The notes beneath the pieces were generated by a model. It ran no database searches and had not been told where the DNA came from. It saw nothing but the letters and a program-made list of their open reading frames with translations. From an uncultured Campylobacterota bacterium (lineage in GTDB: Bacteria > Campylobacterota > Campylobacteria > Campylobacterales > Sulfurovaceae), in the NCBI GenBank assembly GCA_937141405.1, contig CAKZQQ010000005.1, positions 682,001-746,000 on the forward strand: a stretch of 64,000 nt of DNA. Reading direction: 5' to 3'. A program made the translations under genes and the position numbers. Each line of letters begins with the position of its first letter. Within the stretch, counting starts at the first letter, position 1. Shown piece after piece: positions 28,948-38,741 of this stretch.

Positions 28948-29727
28948 ATGCGCATAGATATACACAACCATACCACTAGATGCAACCACGCCGAGGGAAG
29001 CGTAGAAGAGTACATCAAAAAGGCTATCGAACTTGGCATCAACATCTATGGTTTTAGTGAGCATGCGCCCATGGATTTTGATCAAGACTATAGACTCTCT
29101 TTTGGAGAAATGGCAAGTTATGAGCAAGAGGTTTTAGAGCTTAAAGAACATTATAAAGATGAGATAGAGATACTCCTTGGGTATGAGGTGGATTGGCTTC
29201 CTGGATTTATGGATGACCGAGTATTAAAGGCAAAAGTTGATTATCTCGTCGGCTCTGTTCATTTTATCAATAAATGGGGATTTGATAATCCTGAATTTAT
29301 AGGTGGCTATAAAGAGAGGGAGATCGATGCTATATGGGAGGACTACTTTGAAGCTATTGCGACGATGGCAAAAAGTAATCTTTTTGATATCGTTGGGCAC
29401 TTGGATTTGCCAAAAGTATTTAAGTTTCTTCCTAAAAAAGATATACGCCTTTTAGCAAAAGAGGCACTCAAGGCTATAAAACAATCCGGTATGACTCTAG
29501 AGATCAACACCTCGGGCTTAAGAAAACCCATCAATGAAATCTACCCCTCAAAAGCTCTCCTTCAAGAAGCATTTGCACTTGATATCCCTATCACCTTTAG
29601 CTCTGATGCACATGCACTAGAACATATAGGATATGGATACGATGATGCACTAAAGCTAGCAAAAGAGATCGGTTACTGCCACGCTACTTACTTTAAAAAT
29701 AGAGAAAAAAAACAAATTCTTATCTAA
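28948..29727 (+). CDS. PHP-domain histidinol-phosphatase family protein
   Basis: 259 aa. IDIHNHTTRCNHAEG at the start, GFSEHAP, GYEVDW and VGSVHFI, DIVGHLD and SSDAHA are the metal-binding motifs of the PHP superfamily in the HisJ/HisK histidinol-phosphatase arrangement. Histidinol phosphate dephosphorylation is the likely activity, though other PHP phosphatases look alike. A TTG three bases upstream could also start it; ATG 28948 is preferred. Confidence 0.85.
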   Translation: MRIDIHNHTTRCNHAEGSVEEYIKKAIELGINIYGFSEHAPMDFDQDYRLSFGEMASYEQEVLELKEHYKDEIEILLGYEVDWLPGFMDDRVLKAKVDYLVGSVHFINKWGFDNPEFIGGYKEREIDAIWEDYFEAIATMAKSNLFDIVGHLDLPKVFKFLPKKDIRLLAKEALKAIKQSGMTLEINTSGLRKPINEIYPSKALLQEAFALDIPITFSSDAHALEHIGYGYDDALKLAKEIGYCHATYFKNREKKQILI

Positions 29728-29841
29728 ATTATTACAAAAAGAAATAAAAACTTAAGTATTTTACTCTACATTTAAGCTTAATATTTATAAAATTCTTATA
29801 TTTCTATTCGCCCCCAAATAGCATCAAAGGAGAACAGATAG

Positions 29842-32800
29842 ATGTTACGAATACTCCAAAACGGTAAAGAGTTGGCGATAAATGCCGATCATCACATTGT
29901 CTTATCATCAAAACAGTCCATAGAGATAAAAAATTCTAATAATAAAAACCTTACTAGTAAAATAGAGGGTAAAGATCTTACTATCTATGAAGAAGGGAGT
30001 GATATACCTCTTGTTACGATAGAAGATTATGTAAATTATATGCCGGATATATATGTATCCCCTTTTAACCTCCCCTTTGGAGAAGCTATAACACCACTTA
30101 CACTCTCTTCTGGTATCTCAGCAACAACTCTAGGCTTAGGAGCTTTAGCTTTAGGTGGAGTAGGCGCTGCGATCGGCGGTGGCGGTGGCGGAAGTTCTAC
30201 TCCTGAGCCAAATACCAATACTGCTCCTGTAGCTGTAGACGATGCCATAACAGTTACTCAAGATGCACTCTTTACTTCAAGTGTTGATCTTGATAACAAT
30301 GATGCCGATATTGATGGAGATACTCTCAGTGTTGTAGCAGGCACCTTTACAACCACTGAGGGTGGAACACTAGTACTTGCAAGTGATGGCTCTTATAGTT
30401 ATACACCTGCGAGTGGATTTACAGGAACTGATACAGTTGATTATACGGTTACAGATGGAAATCTTACAGATACAGGAACACTCACCATTAATGTTAGTAG
30501 CTTAGGTGATACTGCCCCTAAAGCTCATGACGATGCTATAGCAGTTACACAAGATACAACATTTATCTCAAGTGTTGATCTTGATAGTAATGATACCGAT
30601 GTTGATGGAGATACTCTCAGTGTTGTAGCAGGCACCTTTACAACCACTGAGGGTGGAACTCTCATACTTGCAAGTGACGGCTCTTACACCTATACACCTG
30701 CGAGTGGATTTACGGGAACTGATACGGTTGATTATACACTTACAGATGGAAATCTTACAGATACAGGAACACTAAGTATCGAAGTTTTTCCTCCAACAAC
30801 CGTCACCATTAATAGTATCTCAGAAGATACAGGGGTAGATGCTACAGACTTTATAACAAGTGATAATGATGGACTTACTATTAATGCAACACTCTCTGGA
30901 GCATTATATGGAAATGAAGTATTGGAATATAGCAATGACGGTGGTACAACATGGATAGATATCACAAGCTCTGCAAGTGGCAAAACAGTATCATATGTAG
31001 ATGATGCACTAACAAGTACAAATACTATCATGATGCGCGTCATAGATACAGGTGGTAATGCAGGCACGGAAGACTCACAGCTTATCACTATTGATACTAC
31101 GCCACCACCTACTCCCACCATTGATAGTTATATCGACAATATAGGTCCTATCACAAGCAATGCTTCAACAGAGACAACTACCGATGATAGTTACATCACC
31201 CTCCAAGGAAAGGTGACTGACATTCAAGCAGAAGAGGTTGTAAATGTCTATGAAGATGGAACTCTTCTTGGAACAGCAATAGTATCAGGAAGTGATTGGA
31301 CTTATAATGTAGTATTAACAGATACTTCAACACACACCTATACGGTTGCGACAGTTGATGCAGCAGGTAACACCACTGCAGGCACCGAAAGTTTGGATGT
31401 AGCACTCAACACAATGGTACAATTAGAGGCTACAGGTGTCACTAATAAGGGCGATAAGAATCCCCAAATCACTGCGCTTAATGATGGAGCGTATGTAGTC
31501 ACATATCAGGGAGAGGATAGTGATGGAGACGATTATTCTATCTTTGTACAAAAGTTTAGTAGTGATGGAACCATCCAAGGAGACCAAGTAAAACTAGAAG
31601 GTACAGATGTTACAAATGGGAATGATTATACTCCTCAAATCACTGCACTTAATGATGGAGCGTATGTGGTCACATATTATGGACTAGATAGTGATGGAGA
31701 CTACTCTATCTTTGTACAAAAGTTTGATAGTAGTGGAGCCATCCAAGGAGCGCAAGTAAAACTAGAAGGTACAGGTGGCGATGATAAATATCCACAAATC
31801 ACTGCACTTAATGATGGAGCGTATATAGTCACATATCAGGGAGAGGATAGTGATGGAGACGATTATTCTATCTTTGTACAAAAGTTTAGTAGTGATGGAA
31901 CCATCCAAGGAGACCAAGTAAAACTAGAAGGTACAGATGTTACAAATGGGAATGATTATACTCCTCAAATCACAGCAGTTGGAGAGGATGGAGCGTATGT
32001 GGTCACATATTATGGAAGGGATAGTGATGATGGTTATAGCACTTCTATCTTTGTACAAAAGTTCAGTAGTAATGGAACCATCCAAGAAACGCAAGTACAA
32101 TTAGAAGCTCCAGGCATTACGAATGGGACTGATTATAATCCCCAAATCACTGCGCTTAATGATGGAGCGTATGTGGTCACATATTATGGACTAGATAGTG
32201 ATGGAGACTACTCTATCTTTGTACAAAAGTTTGATAGTAGTGGAGCCATCCAAGGAGCGCAAGTAAAACTAGAAGGTACAGGTGGCGATGATAAATATCC
32301 ACAAATCACTGCACTTAATGATGGAGCGTATATAGTCACATATCAGGGAGAGGATAGTGATGGAGACGATTATTCTATCTTTGTACAAAAGTTTAGTAGT
32401 GATGGAACCATCCAAGGAGACCAAGTAAAACTAGAAGGTACAGATGTTACAAATGGGAATGATTATACTCCTCAAATCACAGCAGTTGGAGAGGATGGAG
32501 CGTATGTGGTCACATATTATGGAAGGGATAGTGATGGAGACTACTCTGTCTTTGTACAAAAGTTCAATAGTGATGGAACAATATTTGTCGAAACTGATAG
32601 TAGCAGTGTCGGTCCTGTCGCTCTTGATATCAACGGTGATGGCATTATCACTTATGAAGCAGCGTTTATGGATATCAACTTTGATGATATACTTGATACC
32701 ACTGCTTGGGTGAGTGGTGGAGATGGCATATTGGTCTGGGATGAGTATGGTGATGGTGTGTTCCATGATGCTTCACAATTTGCATTTGGAAGTAATGGGC

Positions 32801-33084
32801 TCACAGACCTAGAGGGATTGGCCGCTCTCTTTGATACCAATAGTGATGGTATCTTTGATGGTAACGATACAGAGTTTGGTAACTTTGGAGCTTTAGTAGA
32901 TGGAGAGATCATCAGTCTTGCAGACCTTGGTATCACCTCTATAGATCTTCATAGTAATCAAGAGATGACTCATCCACTTGAGGGTGTAACCGTGCATGGA
33001 GATTCGACTGCAACATTGGTTGATGGTACGACTATGCTTATACAAGATGTTGCATTTGACTACGAAGCAAATGGAGGAGTGTAG
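29842..33084 (+). CDS. Large repeat adhesin: prefix domain, cadherin-like and Ig-like domains, seven 54-59-aa repeats, EF-hand-like C-terminus
   Basis: 1080 aa, acidic. Residues 1-90 resemble the N-terminal prefix of BapA-type adhesins; 92-125 is a hydrophobic/Gly-rich linker ending in GGGGGGSS. Two cadherin-like repeats (about 127-318) and Ig-like Bap domains (about 319-524) follow. Residues 525-920 are seven repeats built around PQITALNDGAYVVTY and YSIFVQKF. The C-terminal 160 residues have Ca-binding loops DINGDG (about 928) and DTNSDGIFDGND (about 997). No Sec signal peptide, and no RTX nonapeptides; type I secretion is plausible but no T1SS gene is in the window. RBS AAGGAG precedes the ATG by nine bases. 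Confidence 0.85.
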   Translation: MLRILQNGKELAINADHHIVLSSKQSIEIKNSNNKNLTSKIEGKDLTIYEEGSDIPLVTIEDYVNYMPDIYVSPFNLPFGEAITPLTLSSGISATTLGLGALALGGVGAAIGGGGGGSSTPEPNTNTAPVAVDDAITVTQDALFTSSVDLDNNDADIDGDTLSVVAGTFTTTEGGTLVLASDGSYSYTPASGFTGTDTVDYTVTDGNLTDTGTLTINVSSLGDTAPKAHDDAIAVTQDTTFISSVDLDSNDTDVDGDTLSVVAGTFTTTEGGTLILASDGSYTYTPASGFTGTDTVDYTLTDGNLTDTGTLSIEVFPPTTVTINSISEDTGVDATDFITSDNDGLTINATLSGALYGNEVLEYSNDGGTTWIDITSSASGKTVSYVDDALTSTNTIMMRVIDTGGNAGTEDSQLITIDTTPPPTPTIDSYIDNIGPITSNASTETTTDDSYITLQGKVTDIQAEEVVNVYEDGTLLGTAIVSGSDWTYNVVLTDTSTHTYTVATVDAAGNTTAGTESLDVALNTMVQLEATGVTNKGDKNPQITALNDGAYVVTYQGEDSDGDDYSIFVQKFSSDGTIQGDQVKLEGTDVTNGNDYTPQITALNDGAYVVTYYGLDSDGDYSIFVQKFDSSGAIQGAQVKLEGTGGDDKYPQITALNDGAYIVTYQGEDSDGDDYSIFVQKFSSDGTIQGDQVKLEGTDVTNGNDYTPQITAVGEDGAYVVTYYGRDSDDGYSTSIFVQKFSSNGTIQETQVQLEAPGITNGTDYNPQITALNDGAYVVTYYGLDSDGDYSIFVQKFDSSGAIQGAQVKLEGTGGDDKYPQITALNDGAYIVTYQGEDSDGDDYSIFVQKFSSDGTIQGDQVKLEGTDVTNGNDYTPQITAVGEDGAYVVTYYGRDSDGDYSVFVQKFNSDGTIFVETDSSSVGPVALDINGDGIITYEAAFMDINFDDILDTTAWVSGGDGILVWDEYGDGVFHDASQFAFGSNGLTDLEGLAALFDTNSDGIFDGNDTEFGNFGALVDGEIISLADLGITSIDLHSNQEMTHPLEGVTVHGDSTATLVDGTTMLIQDVAFDYEANGGV
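31648..32536 (+). repeat. 382-bp exact direct repeat inside the adhesin gene
   Basis: Positions 31648-32029 and 32155-32536 appear identical base for base, with an offset of 507 bp (169 codons). Protein repeats 2-3-4 (56, 54 and 59 aa) are therefore duplicated as 5-6-7. A shorter near-identical copy (offset 330 bp) links repeats 1-2 and 3-4, from about 31496 to 31643. The synonymous sites are also identical, so the duplication is recent or maintained by gene conversion. Confidence 0.9.
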
Positions 33085-33122
33085 TAGCACTTTACTTCTA
33101 TACTCCTAGAGGTAAAAATCGA

Positions 33123-33152
33123 TATGATTTCTCCCCTAAAAAAGAAATCATA
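33123..33152 (+). terminator. Hairpin downstream of the adhesin gene
   Basis: TATGATTTCT (33123-33132) pairs perfectly with AGAAATCATA (33143-33152) across a 10-nt loop, 39 nt after the stop codon. No T-tract follows, so its termination role is uncertain. Confidence 0.4.
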
Positions 33153-33256
33153 CTTACATGTATAATAAAACAACAGATAGTTATATTCTAATCTCTGTTT
33201 TAGAAAAAATTGCCTATTTTTTAATCAATCCATACAGCATAGCTTAGTAAAGATGT

Positions 33257-33265
33257 TGCTATAAT
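33257..33265 (+). promoter_or_regulatory. Extended -10 promoter for glnA
   Basis: TGCTATAAT with TATAAT at 33260-33265, 35 nt before the glnA ATG. AAGGAG (33288-33293) six bases before the ATG is a strong RBS. No convincing -35 or sigma-54 box is seen. Confidence 0.6.
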
Positions 33266-33299
33266 CTATGGTGAATTTTTCAAAACTAAGGAGTTACGC

Positions 33300-34727
33300 A
33301 TGGGTAAATTCGTCAAAGATGTTGATGATTTTTTAAAATATTGTAAAGATAATGAAGTAGAGTTTGTAGATTTAAGATTTACTGATATCAAGGGGGCATG
33401 GCATCACCTTACTTATAGAATGAGTGCTATCAATAAAGAAAACCTTACAACCGGTGTACCGTTTGATGGTTCATCTATCGAAGCTTGGCAGCCAATCAAC
33501 AAATCAGATATGATACTTAAACCTGATGTTGAGACAGCTTTCTTGGATCCTTTTACTGCTGATGTTACAATCGTAGTATTTTGCGATATCTATGATATCT
33601 ACAAAGGTGAAATGTATGAGAAATGTCCAAGATCGATAGCGAAAAAAGCATTGAAACACCTAGAAGAAACAGGTGTGGGCGATGTCGCTTATTTTGGACC
33701 TGAAAATGAATTTTTCATCTTTGATGATGTGAGATTTAGAGATGATATCAACAGTTCATACTTTAGAGTTGACTCTGAAGAAGGGGAATGGAATAGCGAT
33801 ACAAAATATGAGCATGGTAACATGGCACACAGACCAAGAACAAAAGGTGGTTACTTTCCGGTTCAACCAATCGATTCTATGATGGATCTTAGAGCCGAGA
33901 TGATCTTTATGCTCGAGCAAGTCGGTCTTGAAGTATCTCTTGGACACCACGAAGTTGCACAAGCTCAAGGGGAGATAGGTGTAAAATTTGGCACACTTGT
34001 TGAAGCAGCTGATAATGTACAAAAGTATAAATATGTTGTAAAAATGGTAGCACATCTTAACGGTAAAACTGCTACATTTATGCCAAAACCACTCCATGGA
34101 GATAATGGAAATGGTATGCACGTGCATCAATCTATCTGGAAAAAAGGCAAAAACACATTCTATAAAGAGGGTGAATATGCTAACCTCAGTGAAACAGCTA
34201 GACACTATATCGGTGGTGTTTTGCGTCATGCACAAGCAGTGGCAGCATTTACTAACCCATCAACTAACTCTTATAAAAGATTGATCCCGGGCTTTGAAGC
34301 GCCAAGTATCTTGACTTACTCAAGCCAAAATAGAAGTGCTAGTTGTCGTATCCCATACGGTGCAGGTGAAGCCGCAACAAGAATTGAGATGAGATTCCCG
34401 GATTCTACATCTTGCCCGTACCTTGCATTTACAGCTATGTTGCTTGCCGGACTTGACGGTATCAAAAACAAATTTGAGCCTGTTGGTCCGATGGATGAAG
34501 ATCTTTTTGAGTTGAGTCTTGATGAGATTAGAGAAAAAGGCATACCGCAAATGCCTCATACACTCAGAGAAGCACTTGAAGCAATGATTAAAGATAACGA
34601 CTTCTTGAAGCCTGTTATGAGTGATCTTTTCCTTACAACATTCAAAGATTATAAATTTGAAACACAAGTTTGGGAAGATGAAGCAAGACCAACTGCATTT
34701 GAGTATATGTCAACATACTCTTGCTAG
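33300..34727 (+). CDS. glnA: Glutamine synthetase type I
   Basis: 475 aa dodecameric cytosolic enzyme making glutamine from glutamate, ammonia and [25 protein letters not shown], the [11 protein letters not shown] metal/ATP region, [17 protein letters not shown] and NRSASCRIP are all present. The loop carrying the regulatory Tyr in enterobacterial enzymes reads EDLFELS here, with Phe403 in that place, so adenylylation control is not expected. Helicobacter pylori GlnA is reported to lack that site too. Monocistronic, with its own promoter and a terminator-like hairpin after the stop. Confidence 0.97.
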   Translation: MGKFVKDVDDFLKYCKDNEVEFVDLRFTDIKGAWHHLTYRMSAINKENLTTGVPFDGSSIEAWQPINKSDMILKPDVETAFLDPFTADVTIVVFCDIYDIYKGEMYEKCPRSIAKKALKHLEETGVGDVAYFGPENEFFIFDDVRFRDDINSSYFRVDSEEGEWNSDTKYEHGNMAHRPRTKGGYFPVQPIDSMMDLRAEMIFMLEQVGLEVSLGHHEVAQAQGEIGVKFGTLVEAADNVQKYKYVVKMVAHLNGKTATFMPKPLHGDNGNGMHVHQSIWKKGKNTFYKEGEYANLSETARHYIGGVLRHAQAVAAFTNPSTNSYKRLIPGFEAPSILTYSSQNRSASCRIPYGAGEAATRIEMRFPDSTSCPYLAFTAMLLAGLDGIKNKFEPVGPMDEDLFELSLDEIREKGIPQMPHTLREALEAMIKDNDFLKPVMSDLFLTTFKDYKFETQVWEDEARPTAFEYMSTYSC

Positions 34728-34733
34728 TTATCT

Positions 34734-34757
34734 AAACGGGGCTTTGTCGCCTCGTTT
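34734..34757 (+). terminator. Terminator after glnA
   Basis: AAACGGGGC (34734-34742) pairs with GCCTCGTTT (34749-34757) with one G-T wobble, around TTTGTC. The stem's own TTT replaces a long T-tract. It starts 7 nt past the glnA stop. Confidence 0.55.
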
Positions 34758-34825
34758 CAATATCTGCTAATACACTACTTTATAAACAATCTAATCAATT
34801 TGATTTTGTTCGCTAAGCTAACACA

Positions 34826-36913
34826 CTAAAAGAGTGCGCCGCCGTCTTCAATCATAGGTTTTGGAGGTTTTGCTGTCGGGTGTAGTCCCTCATTGTACTC
34901 TTCATTATCCGATACATCTGTTGTTTCATCTACGCCATCACTCTCATTAATCACAGTCTGATCAACAGTTGATACGCCTGTTGAGTCATCTATGCTTTCC
35001 CTTGTAGGAAGGGGGGATATTGTCGTGTAGTACTCTTTGCTCCCATCCATTGTTTTGCCTCTAAAGACCCCTTTAGGGATATCAAAAACTCTTTTGATTT
35101 TTGGATCGATACGCAGAAGTTTTTTGAAATATCGAGCAAAAGCCATCGCAGGGTATGAGCCTCCGGTTGCCCCTGCTCCGATACGATGATTATCATCTCT
35201 TCCAAGCCACACGATAACCTCTAAAGAGGGGGAATATCCACAAAACCAAGCATCTACATTTCTATTGGTTGTCCCCGTTTTACCGGCAAGCTCAATCCCA
35301 CTCACTCCGGCTCTTCTTCCCGTTCCCCTTGTCACAACATCCCTGAGTATGCTTGTCATCAGATATGCCTGCTCCGGTTTTGTAAAGTTGGCTATCTCTT
35401 TCGGTCTTGTCTCAAAGAGAATCGTATTGTCTTTAGAGACAACCTTACTCACAAGTCTCGGCTCAATCATATGCCCATAATTTGCAAAAACTGAAAATAT
35501 CTGCGCCATCTTAAGAGGACTTATATTGATTGCGCCAAGCGAGATAGACATATTTTGAGGAATATCTGGAATATCTAGAAAAGAGAGTCTTTTTGATATG
35601 GTATCGACCCCTATATCATGAACAAGATTGACAGTTGCTAGGTTTCTAGATGTATAGAGCGCTTCTCGAAGCGTGAGAAATCCTTTGAAGCTTCCTTCAT
35701 AATTTTTAGGTGCCCAAATTTTTCTTTTTCCATTTTCATAGTACTCAAATGTTGTAGCTAAGTCAGGTAATTTTGTAGCCGGATTATACCCCATATCAAG
35801 TGCCGTTTGGTAGATAAAGGGTTTAAAAGATGAGCCCGGTTGTCTTTTGGTTTGAGTGACTCTATTGAATGCACTTTTTTTATAATCAACACCGCCGACA
35901 AGTGCCATGATATCACCGGTTTTACTATCTACTGCAATGATCGCGCCATTGAGATTCTTTTTACTACTTTCGTCACTATAGCGTTTATAGGCATCATCAA
36001 GTGTCTCCTTGAGCGACTCTCTTGCAATCTTTTGTTGTTTCATATCTATCGTTGTATAGATGCTGTAGCCACCTGTTTTGATATCTTTAAATTTATCCGA
36101 AAGCTCTCTTACGACTTCATCAGTGATATAGGGCGCTATATTTTCAGTCAAAGTAGTATTGTAAACTTTTGGTTTCTCTTCGACCGCCTCAAGATACTCT
36201 TTTTGACTAATCCAGCCTAAACTCTTCATCCTGAAAAGAACATTATTTGCTCTTTGCATTGATCTTGTATAGTGTCTTGTTGGATTAAGTGCGCTTGGAG
36301 CATTGGGGAGCCCCACAAGAATGGCACACTCTTTAAGTGTAAGCTCGCTAAGCTCTTTGTGAAAAAAGCCATTTGCTGCTGTTTTGATACCATGATAGCC
36401 GTTACCAAAAAATATCTCATTGAGATAACGCTCAAGTATCTCCTCTTTTGTCAATGTCTGCTCTATCTTAAGTGATACGATTGCCTCTTTAAGTTTTCTA
36501 GCGAATTTCTTCTCATTAGTAAGGAGCTTATTTTTAACAAGTTGTTGCGTGAGTGTACTACCGCCTTCGACAAATTTTCTCGCTTTGATATCTTTAAGGA
36601 TAGCTCTTATAATCGCATCAAGATTGACGCCGTCATGTTCAAAAAATCGTGTATCCTCTATGGCAACAAGTGCCTCTATCACTCTACCCGGGATCTCATC
36701 ATATCTTGCATAAAGTCTATGCTTGCCTTCAAAAAGATAGGCGATTCTTTTCCCATCTCTATCATAGATAGCAGTTGAAACTTTTGGGTTATAATCTATA
36801 AGTTCTTGCGCATCAATATTTACCTGTTTATATGCGTAGACAAAAGCTCCCACCACACCGATAGTAAGCATTATCGCAAGCAGTATCGAGCCCTTTATCA
36901 TCTTGTGTATCAT
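34826..36913 (-). CDS. mrcA: Class A penicillin-binding protein 1A
   Basis: 695 aa bifunctional inner-membrane peptidoglycan synthase. One N-terminal TM segment (about 8-28) is followed by the GT51 glycosyltransferase with EDTRFFEHDG (86-95) and GGSTLTQQLVKN, then the transpeptidase with the SxxK motif in GSSFKPF (about 361), SRN and KTGTT (about 544). The Pro/acidic C-terminal tail from 640 is low-complexity. ATGA overlap with the stop of the upstream ABC ATPase gene. Confidence 0.95.
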   Translation of the reverse strand: MIHKMIKGSILLAIMLTIGVVGAFVYAYKQVNIDAQELIDYNPKVSTAIYDRDGKRIAYLFEGKHRLYARYDEIPGRVIEALVAIEDTRFFEHDGVNLDAIIRAILKDIKARKFVEGGSTLTQQLVKNKLLTNEKKFARKLKEAIVSLKIEQTLTKEEILERYLNEIFFGNGYHGIKTAANGFFHKELSELTLKECAILVGLPNAPSALNPTRHYTRSMQRANNVLFRMKSLGWISQKEYLEAVEEKPKVYNTTLTENIAPYITDEVVRELSDKFKDIKTGGYSIYTTIDMKQQKIARESLKETLDDAYKRYSDESSKKNLNGAIIAVDSKTGDIMALVGGVDYKKSAFNRVTQTKRQPGSSFKPFIYQTALDMGYNPATKLPDLATTFEYYENGKRKIWAPKNYEGSFKGFLTLREALYTSRNLATVNLVHDIGVDTISKRLSFLDIPDIPQNMSISLGAINISPLKMAQIFSVFANYGHMIEPRLVSKVVSKDNTILFETRPKEIANFTKPEQAYLMTSILRDVVTRGTGRRAGVSGIELAGKTGTTNRNVDAWFCGYSPSLEVIVWLGRDDNHRIGAGATGGSYPAMAFARYFKKLLRIDPKIKRVFDIPKGVFRGKTMDGSKEYYTTISPLPTRESIDDSTGVSTVDQTVINESDGVDETTDVSDNEEYNEGLHPTAKPPKPMIEDGGALF

Positions 36914-37602
36914 TTTCTAAACTCCCTATTTTCAAAACCGGCATCAATAAGCTCTTTAGTGTACAAATCTTTTGGCCGCTCAAAGATGCTCTTTGCATCT
37001 CCACTCTCTATACATTTTCCTTGCTTTAAAACGACGATATCATCACACAATTTTTTAGCGATACCCATATCATGCGTTACAAAAAGCATCAAAAACCCTA
37101 TTTTTTCTTGCAATTGTATCAAAATTTTTATGATTTCGTCTCTCAGTTGAGGATCAAGTGCCGTTGTAGGCTCATCAAGCAGGAGCAATTTTGGTTTTGA
37201 TGCTAACGCCATTGATATTATAACTCTTTGGAGCTGTCCACCGCTTAATTCTGAAGGAAAACGATCCAATAAAGCGACATCCAACCCCGTCATTTCAAAA
37301 AGTTCTATCGCATTTTTTAGATCACCGATCCACTGTTTTTTGATGTGACTCATGGGCGAAAGTGCCGTAAAAGCATTTTGAGGCACAAACCCTATGCTTT
37401 TACCTCTGACAAGCTCAAACTCACTTTGTATATCAAGTTGTGACTCGAGTGAAGTCGGCAAAAGATTCATAAGTGCTTTAAGTGTCAGCGATTTTCCACT
37501 CCCGCTTTGCCCGACAAGCGCTGTCGAACTCTTGATATCAAAACCGATATCGACCAAAGTCTCTTCCTTGTGTTTGATGTATATTTTTTTACACGCAATC
37601 AT
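36910..37602 (-). CDS. Orphan ABC transporter ATP-binding protein (DppD/NikD-like)
   Basis: 230 aa nucleotide-binding domain: Walker A GQSGSGKS, Q-loop VPQNAFTALSPM, signature LSGGQLQRV, Walker B LLLLDEPTTALDP and the switch His in VTHD. The FERPKDLYTKELI tail resembles the start of the oligopeptide/nickel ATPase C-terminal extension but is cut short. No permease or binding protein is next to it. ATG 37602 is preferred over 37608, because AAGAG then lies six bases upstream; the start overlaps the bioF stop. Confidence 0.88.
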   Translation of the reverse strand: MIACKKIYIKHKEETLVDIGFDIKSSTALVGQSGSGKSLTLKALMNLLPTSLESQLDIQSEFELVRGKSIGFVPQNAFTALSPMSHIKKQWIGDLKNAIELFEMTGLDVALLDRFPSELSGGQLQRVIISMALASKPKLLLLDEPTTALDPQLRDEIIKILIQLQEKIGFLMLFVTHDMGIAKKLCDDIVVLKQGKCIESGDAKSIFERPKDLYTKELIDAGFENREFRK

Positions 37603-38686
37603 TGGCATCTCTTATAAGTTTAAATGCTTCTCTAGTCTGTGGCAAAGAGATATTGATTCGAGGTATGATCCGAAGAATAGGCTTTGAAACTGTTGGCTGC
37701 CTGATAGCGCCTATAAAAAACCCTTGCTCCTTGAGTGCCTTTTGTATCTTTTGTACACTCTGATTATCTTTTTGTTCAATGCTCAAGATAAGTGAGTAGA
37801 TTTTTTTGCCAAAAATCTGCTTTGCTAACCTTTGTCTTTTTTGAATCTTTTGAACAAATCTCTCTCTATTTTTCGTTATATAGCGAAGATTTACGAGCGC
37901 TAAAGCAGCATCAAAAAGCGAAGGTGCCGTTGAGTAGATGATGGGCTTTGCTCGATTTTCTAAAAATGAGATGATCTCTTTTGAAGCCAAGATATAAGCG
38001 CCTTGCGAGCCATATGCCTTACCAAGCGTTCCCATCTTGATATGTTTTTTCTTGGGCGTGATGCCAAAATAATCAAACACTCCCAAGAGATTTTTGCCCA
38101 ACACGCCACTACTATGTGCTTCATCGACTATCATAAAGGCGCCAAACTCATCAGCAATATCAAATATCTCTTTTTTGCAGATATCCCCACTCATAGAGTA
38201 GACACCCTCGATAGCTATAAAGACTCTTTTTGCTTTTATGCCTTGGAGTTTTTCTCTAAGATCATCAGGATCATTGTGTTTAAAAAATGCGTACCTATCC
38301 TCTATCAATTTCGTTGCCAATATACCACTGGCGTGAAACTCCTCATCCATAAGGAGAAAATCGCCTTTACGGACCAAAGATTCAACAAGGGCGATGTTTG
38401 CTAAAAAACCACTACTAAGCATAATCGCCGATTCAAATCCATTGAGCTTAGCTAATTCATTTTCAAAAAGCGCATGCACCATATGATAGCCGCCTACAAG
38501 CATGCTCGCCTTTGGAGCAAAGCTCTCTTGTGCCAAAAGAAGCTTGATCGCTTTCTTGACCTGTTTCTTATCTGAAGCAAGTCCAAGATAATCGTTGGTG
38601 CCAAGATCTATCAGTTCGCTATCTAAAAGTATTCTCTCTCTAAAACGGTTTGATTTTTTGAGTGCTTTTAACTCATTATCATACAT
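37589..38686 (-). CDS. bioF: 8-amino-7-oxononanoate synthase-like PLP enzyme
   Basis: 365 aa alpha-oxoamine synthase. LGTNDYLGLASDKK at the start, VDEAHSSGVLG with the PLP-stacking Asp/His region, and GTLGKAYGSQGAYI with the Schiff-base Lys are those of BioF, which condenses pimeloyl thioester with alanine in biotin synthesis. KBL or SPT relatives are possible, but length and N-terminus favour BioF. No other bio gene is in the window. It overlaps the ABC ATPase gene. Confidence 0.85.
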   Translation of the reverse strand: MYDNELKALKKSNRFRERILLDSELIDLGTNDYLGLASDKKQVKKAIKLLLAQESFAPKASMLVGGYHMVHALFENELAKLNGFESAIMLSSGFLANIALVESLVRKGDFLLMDEEFHASGILATKLIEDRYAFFKHNDPDDLREKLQGIKAKRVFIAIEGVYSMSGDICKKEIFDIADEFGAFMIVDEAHSSGVLGKNLLGVFDYFGITPKKKHIKMGTLGKAYGSQGAYILASKEIISFLENRAKPIIYSTAPSLFDAALALVNLRYITKNRERFVQKIQKRQRLAKQIFGKKIYSLILSIEQKDNQSVQKIQKALKEQGFFIGAIRQPTVSKPILRIIPRINISLPQTREAFKLIRDANDCV

Positions 38687-38741
38687 TGATAATCCTATAT
38701 CTATAGATGTTTTGGATTATATCAAAAATCAGATCAAATCC

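Noticed and set aside
31414-32600. Regular direct repeats as a possible CRISPR array
   Set aside because: They are in-frame coding repeats of 54-59 residues inside the adhesin, with no unique spacers of constant size.
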